From positions 1 through 64,000 of the forward strand of contig JAUHWG010000026.1 of NCBI GenBank assembly GCA_030424595.1: a DNA stretch of 64,000 bases. Reading direction: 5' to 3'. Positions 55,307 through 63,071 of the stretch are shown piece after piece. The notes under the pieces were generated by a model, which did not search any database, was not told where the DNA came from, and saw nothing but the letters and a program-made list of their open reading frames with translations. Positions within the stretch are counted from its first letter, which is position 1, and each line of letters starts with the position of its first letter. The translations under genes were made by a program, and so were the position numbers. The DNA comes from Polyangia bacterium. GTDB taxonomy: Bacteria; Myxococcota_A; Polyangia; Nannocystales; Nannocystaceae.

Positions 55307-56724
55307 TTAGCTCCTTCGCTCTACATCGTTGGGCAGGAAGGTGTAACCCTCCTCTGGCTGCTCCTCTTCCTCGTCATCGTCATCCTCCTCACAGATGACG
55401 CGCGGGTGCGGTGCCCACACACGCTCATGAGGAGGGGGCGAGTGCTTGGTGAATGGATGCACCGCTCGATGGGTCGTAGCCCGGTGGGGCGGCGATGTCG
55501 TGGGTACGGGTGCGCGTCGCTTGAGCTCCTCGACGGCGTACGCGACTTCGTTGATGACCTGCCCATGGGTCTTCAGGGTCGCGCCTAGCTCCTCCACGGC
55601 GCTCCCGAGTTCGTTGAGGACCTGACTATGCGATGTGATGTGTCCACCGATTTGCTTGAAGTGCCGAATGATCTTGGCCACGAGGTCATCGTGCTCGGCC
55701 TCGATTCGCGCTTCGACACGCGCCACACGCTCGTCAACAAGGGAGGTGTCCCGAGCCTCGATGGCCGCAAGACGCTCCTCGACGCAAGCCTCGATGGCCG
55801 CCATGCGCTGCTCGACATGGTGGGCGACAATCCTTGGAATGTGTTGCTCGAAGTAGCCCTGGATCGCCAGATCCACAAGCGCTGCGGTCTTGAGCATCTG
55901 CGGTTCAAACGCCGACGACACCCGTGCGTCGACTTGAGCCACGAGGTCCTCGGGGGCGGTCCTCGCCAACTCCTCAAGGCGAGATTCCAAGGCGCGAACC
56001 TGCGCCTCAAGACGGCTGACCCGGTCGTCCGGGGCCGACGACTCAGTCGTGGGTGGTGCGTCGGCCGGGGCCGCGGCAGATGGCGGAGGCGCTGCAGTGC
56101 TAGGCGTCGCTGAGGCTGACCGGGGCGCTGCGGCGACCGGGGGGACCGCGACTTTCCGCCGGCGGAACCGCCTGCGTAGTCTGTCGAGTATCCGTGTGAG
56201 CCGGCTCGGGCGCTCGGGCGCCGCGACGCCGGCCGCTTCGTGGTCCTCTCGTGCGCGGGTACCCAGGCCGGCGGGTTGTGCGAGGTTCGATGCAGGAGCG
56301 GCACATTCCGCCGGCGGAGCGGCCTGCGTAGTCTGTCGAGCATCCGTGTGAGGTGGCTCGGCCTGATCTGCCTGCGCACTGTCCTGCGTGGCTTGCTGCG
56401 CAGCCACCCGGGCCCGTTGCTCCTCGCGCAGACGGGCCATCTCGCCGTCCCTACCGTAGTCCTCGGTGTCGGGCTCGCCCTCCGCTGTCGTCTCGGCTGT
56501 GGCTTCGGGCTTCGGCTTCTTCGCCTCGGCCGCGCTCTTCCGGTTCTCCGCCGCCGTGGCCTTGGTCTTCCGCGTCTTCGCGTCGGCCGTAGCTTCGTCT
56601 TTCGGCTTGACCACCCCGTCGGTCGTCGCGTCTGGCCCCCCCCATTCCGCTCAAGCGCTTCCTTGATCATCGGCTCGGCCTTGATGATCACTGCCTCACT
56701 CAGAATTCTCATCCATGTACGCAT
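55307..56724 (-). CDS. Coiled-coil protein with a frame break at a G8 tract
   Basis: Two frames join into one protein if a poly-G run had nine instead of eight G (56636-56643). The first starts at ATG 56724 (or 56712) with RILSEAVIIKAEPMIKEALE; the second, open from GTG 56614, gives 435 residues: a Lys/Ala/Glu-rich start (KTRKTKATAAENRKSAAEAK), basic RLRRRFRRRK, long coiled coils (SRLEAQVRALESRLEELA, ERLAAIEARDTSLVDERVAR, ELGSAVEELGATLKTHGQVI) and an acidic tail ending EEGYTFLP. The composition recalls phasin-like or granule-associated proteins, without certainty. The tract may be a phase switch, a mutation or a sequencing error. Third gene of a coupled trio. Confidence 0.6.
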
Positions 56725-56945
56725 TATTGCTATCCTTCACCGCCTCGGGCGGAGTGAGCAAGCAAGCGATCTGATCGTCGTCGCCGTCGTCGAGTGCGGC
56801 GTCGGACCGCAGCCCGTCGAGCTTCTCAGAGACATTCTCGACACTACTCGCCTCGAAGAGCGAGACGGCCTGACGTCTCTTCCTGTCGTCCTTGATCTAG
56901 GTTCTCGAGCCCGTTCATCCGCCCTTCGGGTCCACTGTCACTCAT
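56696..56945 (-). pseudogene. Small acidic protein gene with a frameshift, second gene of the trio
   Basis: ATG 56945 overlaps the end of the preceding frame (ATGAGTGA). It reads SDSGPEGRMNGLENL, then needs a one-base shift near CCTAGATC (about 56895) to continue IKDDRKRRQAVSLFEASSVE, KLDGLRSDAALDDGDDDQIA and TPPEAVKDSNNAYMDE to TGA 56696. Unshifted it stops after 33 residues. The end overlaps the start of the third gene, a typical operon layout. Confidence 0.5.
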
Positions 56946-57390
56946 TGCCATTCCCCGTTTCCAGCAACGCCAAGTGTTTCTTCCACAGCCCCAGCGCGAC
57001 TCCGGCCACCTCAACGACTGTGTGCAGGGTCTGTTGCCCGATTTGGTGAGAAGTCGCCGCCGAAGCCTGTTGCTACCCGAGTGCGTCGAAGCGTTGGTCA
57101 ACGTGCATCGACATCCCCTTCACGTGTTCCCCCATCTCCTTCACGTGTTCCCCCGTCTCTCTTGCGAGGTCGATGTGCAGCTCAGCCGCTTGTTTGGTGG
57201 CGTGCTTCTGCCTGGCCTCAGCCTTCTCGCGCTTCTTCTCCTGGCGCACCTGACACTCGACCAACTTGGCTATCGACTCGACCACCAGCGGCATCTCCGA
57301 TTTGGTTTGTCTCGGCGATGGTGCTTCGGCCGACGACCGGGCCTCATCACCAGGACGCATTGACAGGTCTTCGAAGTCGAAATTCGCCAT
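56938..57390 (-). CDS. Helical protein with an in-frame amber codon, first gene of the trio
   Basis: ATG 57390 begins ANFDFEDLSMRPGDEARSS and continues with VESIAKLVECQVRQEKKREK and heptad-like HVKEMGEHVKGMSMHV to a TAG at 57073-57075 (105 residues). The same frame stays open for 45 more protein-like codons (SHQIGQQTLHTVVEVAGVAL, WKKHLALLE) to TGA 56938, which overlaps the next start. The distal part suggests either a nonsense mutation or readthrough of TAG followed by CAA. Function unknown. Confidence 0.5.
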
Positions 57391-57648
57391 CACCCCCACA
57401 CGATCAAGCCCAACATTCTTGAGGCTTCCGGCAGCGTACACAACCTTCCTCGCAGTCGGAGAAGAATTTCGGGGTCTCTTATTGCCCCGCGCACCAATGA
57501 GCACATTCCCCTTTGGGCATACAGTGGTTTGGTGCGACTGAGGGGGCCGCCGACCTCGAGTTATTCGCGGCCCGACACGGCCCGACGAGCCGCCCGACGA
57601 TCCGCCCGAGCTGCCCAACAACGCGCGACCATGGCCCGGTTGCGGGGT

Positions 57649-57696
57649 GACATTGGGCAGGACATTAGGCGGGACATTAGGCAGGACATCGGCCGG
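57649..57696. repeat. 12-bp tandem repeat, four units
   Basis: GACATTGGGCAG, GACATTAGGCGG, GACATTAGGCAG and GACATCGGCCGG follow each other without gaps, just beside the iteron-like array and about 260 bp upstream of the coiled-coil trio. Confidence 0.75.
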
Positions 57697-57697
57697 A

Positions 57698-57807
57698 TAG
57701 ACGCATTTCCTCTGGCCGGGTAGACGCATTCCCCCGCGCGTGTAGACGCATTCTTCCCCCGCGATGCGTTCCCCGGGGCCGGGGGCGGCGGATAGACGCA
57801 TTCCCCC
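57698..57807. repeat. Iteron-like array (TAGACGCATTCCCC)
   Basis: TAGACGCATT followed by a C-rich tail starts at 57698, 57721, 57743 and 57793, with a degenerate copy (ATGCGTTCCCC) in register at 57771. Spacing of 22-23 bp is two helical turns, like plasmid iterons or cooperative operator arrays. No replication gene is adjacent. The 57391-58127 gap contains this array and the 12-bp repeat; I see no gene elsewhere in it. Confidence 0.65.
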
Positions 57808-58127
57808 TGGCGCGGAGCCTGGCGCGGGGCATCACCCCTCCGCCGCCGCCGCAGCGTCCTCCTCGCCCTGCGAAAACCAGCCGCGTTGCCTCGACGGGGC
57901 CGCACCGCCATCTGTCGCCGCAACGATCGAGGGCGCCAGTCGCGAACCGCAAACGCATACTCGCAGCCCCGCGGTCGTCTCGACCCCAGCCAGGCCCGCC
58001 ACGCTCGCCCCGAGGAGCTGGCCTGGCGCACCTGTGGCGCCGCGTTGAAGCGGGCTTTCGGGATCGCCGACAACGTCCCAGCTCACGCACTGAGCTGGCC
58101 ACGGCCGGCCGGGTGGGGGGTCTAGAG

Positions 58128-58148
58128 GGTTTTGCCTTGCGCAAAACC
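58128..58148. terminator. Stem-loop upstream of the beta-propeller-like lipoprotein
   Basis: GGTTTTGC and GCAAAACC form an 8-bp stem with a 5-base loop, followed by GCGC-TTT-GCGC, a second small hairpin. It lies 43 bp before the lipoprotein start and could terminate transcription from upstream or mark an old element end. Confidence 0.4.
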
Positions 58149-58190
58149 GCGCTTTGCGCGATCCTGGCGGGGATGATGTCCCCAGTGCGG

Positions 58191-59855
58191 ATGGGCCTCC
58201 ATATCGCCTGTGCAACCGCAGCGCTATGTCTCACGGCTTGCTATGACGATTCCGTCTACACAGATCTGGTCCGCCTAACCAGCTCGCGAGAGACCGCGAC
58301 ATCGACGGGTGACGGAGAGTCTGCCGGTCCAACGACGGTCACGTGGACTGGGGGCGATGACACAGACGGCAGCTCGATCGGCGACTCGACCGGGGCGGAG
58401 ACAGGCGCCACATCGAGCGGCGGCGACGGCAAGACCGGCGGCGGAGCGGGTCTCGAGGTGAGCCTGAGCGTGGCGCCAGAGATCCTCTACGCGGCGGGGT
58501 TCGTCGAGCTGACCGTCGAGCACAACAGCGCCGCCGTCCTCCTGGAGCTCTGGGACGAGATCGACGATGAGCACCCACAAGCCTCCTGGACGCCCGATGA
58601 GCCGCCGCCTCCGTATCTCATCACGCGGGGCACGGAGCGGGCGCTGACGATCCGGGCCTACGATGATGAGGGCAACGTCGGCATCAGCGATGTAGCCACG
58701 GTCGAGCTCCAGCTCCCAGATCCGGGTGCCACGCTTTGGGAGCAGACCATCGAGCACGGAGTCGTCGCGCAAGGTCGAGCCGTCGACGCAGGCTACTTGA
58801 AGTCGGAGCTGACCATCGCGACCGGCTTCGACTCGGACAACAAGGCGATCGTGGGCCGTCACTCTTCGCTCGGGGCTCCGGGCCTCTTCGCCCCCCCAGG
58901 ATCCGGGGTGTCGACGACGACCGGCGTCGCGCTCCTGCCCGACGGCTGGATCCTGGCCACGGGCGTCGACGTGATCGGTTTGGCGCCGCGCTCTTGGCTG
59001 GCGCGGGTGAACCCGATCACGGCCGAGGTTGTCGTTCTCGACCAAGGCGATCTCGGCGATGCGGCGACCGGGCTCGCGGTGGATCTCGAGCTCGGGCGCG
59101 TCTACATCTCGGGGCACTCAACCCCCAAGGGAGCGGAGGCGGCCGACGCCCGGATATGGGCGCGATCTTTGATCGGGGGAGATCTCATCTGGACCAGAGT
59201 CTGGGAGCGCCCCGTCCCGGAGCTTGGCGACGTCGGCAGTCCCAACGACCTCGGGCTTGCGGTCGCGGTCCTCGACAACCACGACCCGGTGCTCGTCGGC
59301 GAGACGAGGTTTCTGTCCAAGGGGATGGGCTCCAAGTTGGAACACTGGGCCTTCGTCCACCGCTACGACGCGAGCGGCGGCTTCGACCCGAAGAGCAAGA
59401 GCTGGACGAGCCCGGAGATCTTCAACGCGGCCGGGGCCTACGCGGTCGCGCGCGACGAGGACAACGGCCTCCTCGTCGCAGGCTGGACGAGCCTAGACGT
59501 GGAGAACGGCCGCCAGGCGACGATCCTCGCCTTCGATCCCCTGCTGACCGAGGCCGAGTTCCACGACTACGGACCGAAGGGCTCCTGGAGCGCGAAGGGG
59601 GTCGCCCGGCTCCAGACCGGTGACATCGTCTACCTCACGGACGCCGACGTCGAAGACGAGGGGCGCCACGACTTCGAGGTCCGCGGGCTCGATGCGTTCT
59701 CCTTCGGACTTGCGAGCTGGACGAAGGTCGTCACGGGCGAGAAAGGGGCCCGCGCCGCAGGGCTGACGGTGACGCCCGAGGGCCATATCGTCATCATCGG
59801 CACGTCGATCCGGGAGGGCGGGACCTCCTTGATCCTCCAGGGGATTCACCCCTAG
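58191..59855 (+). CDS. Lipoprotein with linker and repeat-propeller-like domain
   Basis: ATG 58191 gives 554 residues. The signal peptide ends in ALCLTAC, then a Ser/Thr/Gly/Asp linker to about residue 90. A small beta-sandwich (EVSLSVAPEILYAAGFVELT, VELQLPDPG) precedes a C-terminal region of repeated blade-like units (VALLPDGWILATGVDVIG, GLAVDLELGRVYISGHS, YAVARDEDNGLLVAGWTS, GLTVTPEGHIVIIGTS), like the quinoprotein/WD-type propellers of Nannocystis-group lipoproteins. Function unknown. The composition matches the chromosomal lipoprotein at 8953, suggesting a closely related donor. Confidence 0.7.
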   Translation: MGLHIACATAALCLTACYDDSVYTDLVRLTSSRETATSTGDGESAGPTTVTWTGGDDTDGSSIGDSTGAETGATSSGGDGKTGGGAGLEVSLSVAPEILYAAGFVELTVEHNSAAVLLELWDEIDDEHPQASWTPDEPPPPYLITRGTERALTIRAYDDEGNVGISDVATVELQLPDPGATLWEQTIEHGVVAQGRAVDAGYLKSELTIATGFDSDNKAIVGRHSSLGAPGLFAPPGSGVSTTTGVALLPDGWILATGVDVIGLAPRSWLARVNPITAEVVVLDQGDLGDAATGLAVDLELGRVYISGHSTPKGAEAADARIWARSLIGGDLIWTRVWERPVPELGDVGSPNDLGLAVAVLDNHDPVLVGETRFLSKGMGSKLEHWAFVHRYDASGGFDPKSKSWTSPEIFNAAGAYAVARDEDNGLLVAGWTSLDVENGRQATILAFDPLLTEAEFHDYGPKGSWSAKGVARLQTGDIVYLTDADVEDEGRHDFEVRGLDAFSFGLASWTKVVTGEKGARAAGLTVTPEGHIVIIGTSIREGGTSLILQGIHP

Positions 59856-59865
59856 CCTCGTCAAC

Positions 59866-60972
59866 CTAGTTCTGTGAGCCGTTGGCGCAGAGGTCGGCCG
59901 CCATCGTCGCAGCCTCCGCGAAGAACGGGGCGAAGGTCGGGGCGCAGATGCTGCCGAAAACGCGGTGATCGAACTCCTCGGCCCAACGAAAGGTCTCGTG
60001 CGGAGGATCGCCGATGCTGCCTGGGCCGCAGAGCGCGGGCTCGATCGCCTGCCAGTCGTCAGCGATCCCCAGCGCGACGATCATGTCCTGGTCGAACTCC
60101 TTCGCCTCGAGCACCCGCTGCGCCCACACATAGGGGTTGTAGGGGGAGTAGTCGTGCATGGACACGATCACCGCGAAGAGCAGCGCGTCATCCCGGAGGA
60201 ATCCGGTGTTGCAGCCCTCCTGAAGATCTAGCGAGACAGCCTCGCCGAGCGCCCAGCCGAGCTCGCTGGCGGTTCCTCCGAGGCCGGTCCGGCTGAGGCA
60301 GGAGAAGCGCTCAGCGAAGAGGGGATCGTCTCCCTCGATGAAGCGCTGACCGGCGGGGAGAGAGCATGGCTTGTTCGACGCAGCGTGTCCCGCGGGGAAG
60401 ATGATCCCAGCGCCCGACGTGTTGTCGCACTTTGTCAGCGCATCCTCATCGTAGAGGGCCCAACAGGGGAAGTCCTCGTACCCTTCGACGACGCAGCCGC
60501 CGTCCTCGGGGCACATGCCCTTCGGACATACGTGGTTTGTGCCCCACGCGTTATTTGGGTCGGCGAACATCACATGCAGGTCGAAGTCGGCGAAGACCTC
60601 TTGGATCGTCGCCATGATCTCCGGGTATGAGTCGTAGAGCGTGCCGATGTACTCGATGAAGGAGCCCTGCTGCGTGATGACGAAGACCAGATCGATCTTG
60701 CCGTTGCACGCCGACCCCTGCGGCAGGTCTGGCAGGCCAATGTCGAGCGGGAACCCCTCCGTCGTCGACGAGGCGTCACTCGTCGAGGTCGAGGCTGACG
60801 TCGAGGTCGCACCAGCGGAGGTCGACGTGGCGGCCTCGCCGGTCGACGTCGACGCGTCGCCGGCCCCGCTCATTGGCGACGAGCCGCCACCACCGGAGAG
60901 GCCGGTGTCGGCGCTGGGCTGTCGCTGGCACCCAACGGCGAGGAGAACGAGTGCGGCCAGGCTGCTTCGCAT
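59866..60972 (-). CDS. VWA-like lipoprotein with degenerate metal site
   Basis: A 368-residue lipoprotein (lipobox VLLAVGC) with a Ser/Thr-rich linker to about residue 75. The domain starts NGKIDLVFVITQQGSFIEYI, at the position of the DxSxS metal motif of von Willebrand A domains, but the Asp is replaced, so metal binding may be lost. Many Cys (HVCPKGMCPEDGGCVVEGY, CLSRTG, CNTGF) suggest disulfides. Convergent with the propeller lipoprotein, with 10 bp between stops. Possibly a surface partner of it. Confidence 0.65.
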   Translation of the reverse strand: MRSSLAALVLLAVGCQRQPSADTGLSGGGGSSPMSGAGDASTSTGEAATSTSAGATSTSASTSTSDASSTTEGFPLDIGLPDLPQGSACNGKIDLVFVITQQGSFIEYIGTLYDSYPEIMATIQEVFADFDLHVMFADPNNAWGTNHVCPKGMCPEDGGCVVEGYEDFPCWALYDEDALTKCDNTSGAGIIFPAGHAASNKPCSLPAGQRFIEGDDPLFAERFSCLSRTGLGGTASELGWALGEAVSLDLQEGCNTGFLRDDALLFAVIVSMHDYSPYNPYVWAQRVLEAKEFDQDMIVALGIADDWQAIEPALCGPGSIGDPPHETFRWAEEFDHRVFGSICAPTFAPFFAEAATMAADLCANGSQN

Positions 60973-60984
60973 CCGTCAAGGATA

Positions 60985-61249
60985 GGCGCGAACCCGCCCT
61001 TTTGCACCCCGCCGCCCAGGGCGGGCGGAGCAGGTAGCGGCAGACCCGCTCTAGTCGTCGGCGGTCGCGGCCGTCGACGGTCGTGGCCGCGTGCAAGTGC
61101 ATGCCGCGACCGCCGGCGGCGACGGGAACGCGGCCTTGTCGAGGACGAGAACCGGCACCCCCGCGCGGGCGAGGCGGAGCGCCAGCGATGGCCCCCGCAG
61201 GGCGCCCGCCGACGATGTCCACGGCGCTCTTCGGCCATCGCCGGCTAGC
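60985..61249 (-). pseudogene. Mixed remnant: FAD-monooxygenase N terminus joined to transposase piece
   Basis: In two reverse-strand frames, DIVGGRPAGA then PSLALRLARAGVPVLVLDKA match the first beta-alpha-beta unit of FAD-dependent oxidoreductases (about 61115-61235). Downstream, GMHLHAATTVDGRDRRRLER and CRYLLRPP (61100 to about 61005) match the Y2/IS91-type putative transposase family. The two pieces abut, and both are incomplete. Confidence 0.6.
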
Positions 61250-62155
61250 CTACTCCCGACCACCAAATGCAGCGGTGAAGTGGCTGATGACCGACTCCGC
61301 GAAAGTGTCGGGGAACTCCTCGTGCACAAACAGCTTGCCTCCCGGCACCTCGACCAGCGTGGCCGGCCCGGCGAACTGCTTGACCATGCGCTTTGCGGCC
61401 TCGAGCTTGAACCACGGGTCGTCGGTGCCCCAGATGAGCCGCACTGGCGCGGTGATCTTGTGGTGGGCCTCGTAGCACCCGTCGAAGTCCTCCGCCCGCA
61501 GGGCGTCGGCTAATATGAAGACTCCGGCGAATCGCCGGCGGTCGCGGGCGAGCGGACGGACAAACAGCTCCGCGAGTTCCTTGCGCAGCGCGGCGTCGGT
61601 CACACTCGTCCGCCACGCCTTCTCTCGAACCGACGCGAACTGCAGCCCTAGCCGCATCACTGCCTTCGCCCCGAATCTACGTCCATTGCGCAGCGCGGCG
61701 AGGAACAGGCGAGAGTAGTCTCGAGGGGTCTCGGTGTTGCCCAACGCCAGTCCGACGACGCGCTCGGGCATCTCGGCGGCGACCTTCCGGGCGAAGCCGC
61801 CGCCGCTATCGAAGGCGACGAAGCCGAAGCGCTCGTCGACGTCCATCTCCTGGAGCGCCTGGGAGAGACATGTCGTGAGGCCGTCGCATCCGCGCGGCGT
61901 CTCACGGGTCCACGTGCTCCGCCCGGCGCCCGGCAGGTCGATGACGTGACAGGTGAAGCGCTCGGCGAGCACAGGCACGACACGCCGCCACGTCCGTGCG
62001 TCGACCGGCCACCCGTGCACGAGGACGAGATCGGGGCCGTTGCCGATGATCCAGTAGGGCAGCCGGGCGTGGCCGAGCTCGAGCCAGCGCTCTGGCTCGG
62101 TCATCAACTCCTCAGAGATGGTCAGTTCGGCGACGCGCTCGGTGAAGGTAGGCAT
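61250..62155 (-). CDS. Alpha/beta-hydrolase (epoxide hydrolase/haloalkane dehalogenase-like)
   Basis: A 301-residue cytoplasmic hydrolase without signal peptide. LVHGWPVDARTWRRVVPVLA gives the oxyanion region and VAFDSGGGFARKVA the nucleophile elbow, where Asp rather than Ser sits at the nucleophile position, as in epoxide hydrolases and dehalogenases. LIWGTDDPWFK holds an acid and GGKLFVHEEFP the His. AGGAAC precedes ATG 62155. Substrate unknown. The last gene of the island before attR; its 3' end touches the remnant zone. Confidence 0.82.
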   Translation of the reverse strand: MPTFTERVAELTISEELMTEPERWLELGHARLPYWIIGNGPDLVLVHGWPVDARTWRRVVPVLAERFTCHVIDLPGAGRSTWTRETPRGCDGLTTCLSQALQEMDVDERFGFVAFDSGGGFARKVAAEMPERVVGLALGNTETPRDYSRLFLAALRNGRRFGAKAVMRLGLQFASVREKAWRTSVTDAALRKELAELFVRPLARDRRRFAGVFILADALRAEDFDGCYEAHHKITAPVRLIWGTDDPWFKLEAAKRMVKQFAGPATLVEVPGGKLFVHEEFPDTFAESVISHFTAAFGGRE

Positions 62156-62967
62156 GGGTGTTCCTAGCCGACTCTACCCGTCGATCAGCGCATGCGGTCT
62201 AGGGGTTCGAAGCGGGAAATCGAGGAGGGCGTAGCCAACAGCCCGCGGAGGTGGCGGGCGCACTCGGCGCGCCAGCATCGCCCAGCTGGAGCACCGTGCT
62301 CCACGGCGCGTGAAGCCGCAGTTGCCCAACTCACGGCCCAGGCCGGCATCGCCGACGAGCGGTGCCCGGGCGACTATAGGTCCGCGAGGAAGCGCTCGGC
62401 GAAGCCGCCGCGTCAGCACGCTCGGACTCTCAGAGCACGCCGAGCGGCGGCACACAACCTCCGACGCCTCCAGCCCTCCTGCCGAGCTCGGGCGAGCACG
62501 CCGAGGCCGGTGTAGGTCTTGCCGATGCCGGCTCCGGGGGCACGACCGGAGGGGGCGGCAAGAGCGGGGGTGGTATCGGAGGGGCGAAGGAGGCGGCGTC
62601 GGGTCCGGGAAGGGCAGCGGCACCTCTGGAAGCGAAGCAGACAAAGACGAAGGCGGCGACCTCTTGCGCCGGAGCACCCGGGTCTACCTCGCTCGCCTCG
62701 ATGCCACCACGTCTACCTCGCCTCGATGCCGCAAGTCGTTGAGCACCCGAGGCGTGGAGCAAGAGTCCTGTCAAAGGTAGTCATCGCTCGGCACAAGAAG
62801 GCCGGTTCGCAGCTCAACGGCGGCACAGAGCGAGTGTGCGCGCGGCTCGGAAGCCGATCCGAAAACCATCCCCCGCCATGGATCGATGGAGGCCCGACGG
62901 CCGCGGTGATACAACCCCAGGCAGCCCCCTCGCAGGACGCGATGAGCGGGAGTGATCTCCCCAAAAT
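62156..62967. other. Non-coding right end of the island
   Basis: About 800 bases with no convincing gene. A reverse-strand stretch near 62490-62530 reads GAGIGKTYTGLGVLARA, resembling a P-loop, but nothing supports a gene around it. Near 62676-62721 two imperfect copies of GTCTACCTCGC with CTCGATGCC form a short direct repeat. Codon bias is lost, consistent with decayed DNA. Confidence 0.35.
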
Positions 62968-62998
62968 TGGGTCGATCCTGGATCGATTCTGGATCGAG
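62968..62998. promoter_or_regulatory. Three direct repeats TGGNTCGA, candidate right arm-type integrase sites
   Basis: TGGGTCGAT (62968), TGGATCGAT (62979) and TGGATCGAG (62990) are spaced exactly 11 bp apart, about 60 bp inside the right core, in the same orientation as the two TGGTTCGAT copies at the left end. The shared consensus at both ends of the element supports a role in integrase binding. Confidence 0.65.
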
Positions 62999-63050
62999 GG
63001 CGATAGAACTTCGGAATTCGGGACCTAGAAGGCCATACGACGCACACCAG

Positions 63051-63071
63051 GCCATAATCGGTGACGACGGT
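63051..63071. other. attR attachment site
   Basis: Right junction: element arm GCCATAA (63051-63057), core TCGGTGA (63058-63064), chromosomal arm CGACGGT (63065-63071). With attL this predicts attP = GCCATAA + core + TTATGGC and attB = GTCATCG + core + CGACGGT; the inner three bases of the attB arms are also symmetric (TCG / CGA). Confidence 0.9.

Larger units (their letters stand above)
30159..63057. mobile_element. 32.9-kb integrated genomic island inserted in a Ser/Thr kinase gene
   Basis: The boundaries are defined by a 7-bp direct repeat TCGGTGA at 30159-30165 and 63058-63064, each exactly where the kinase reading frame breaks and resumes. Removing 32,899 bp and one repeat copy restores NVIVGDDGRVRVFDFGLA across the join. 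A tyrosine recombinase gene lies 114 bp inside the left end, transcribed inward. I find no relaxase, type IV secretion, capsid or terminase genes, so the island is an integrase-only element or a decayed larger one. Cargo is metabolic, with many gene remnants. The start and end given count one copy of the core. Confidence 0.93.

Noticed and set aside
57698..57807. Possible CRISPR array
   Set aside because: Repeat units are only about 14 bp with 22-bp period and near-constant spacers of 8 bp; no cas genes.
62470..62540. P-loop-like GAGIGKTYTGLG on the reverse strand
   Set aside because: Isolated motif with no flanking domain, stops nearby and poor codon bias; could be chance or a tiny remnant.
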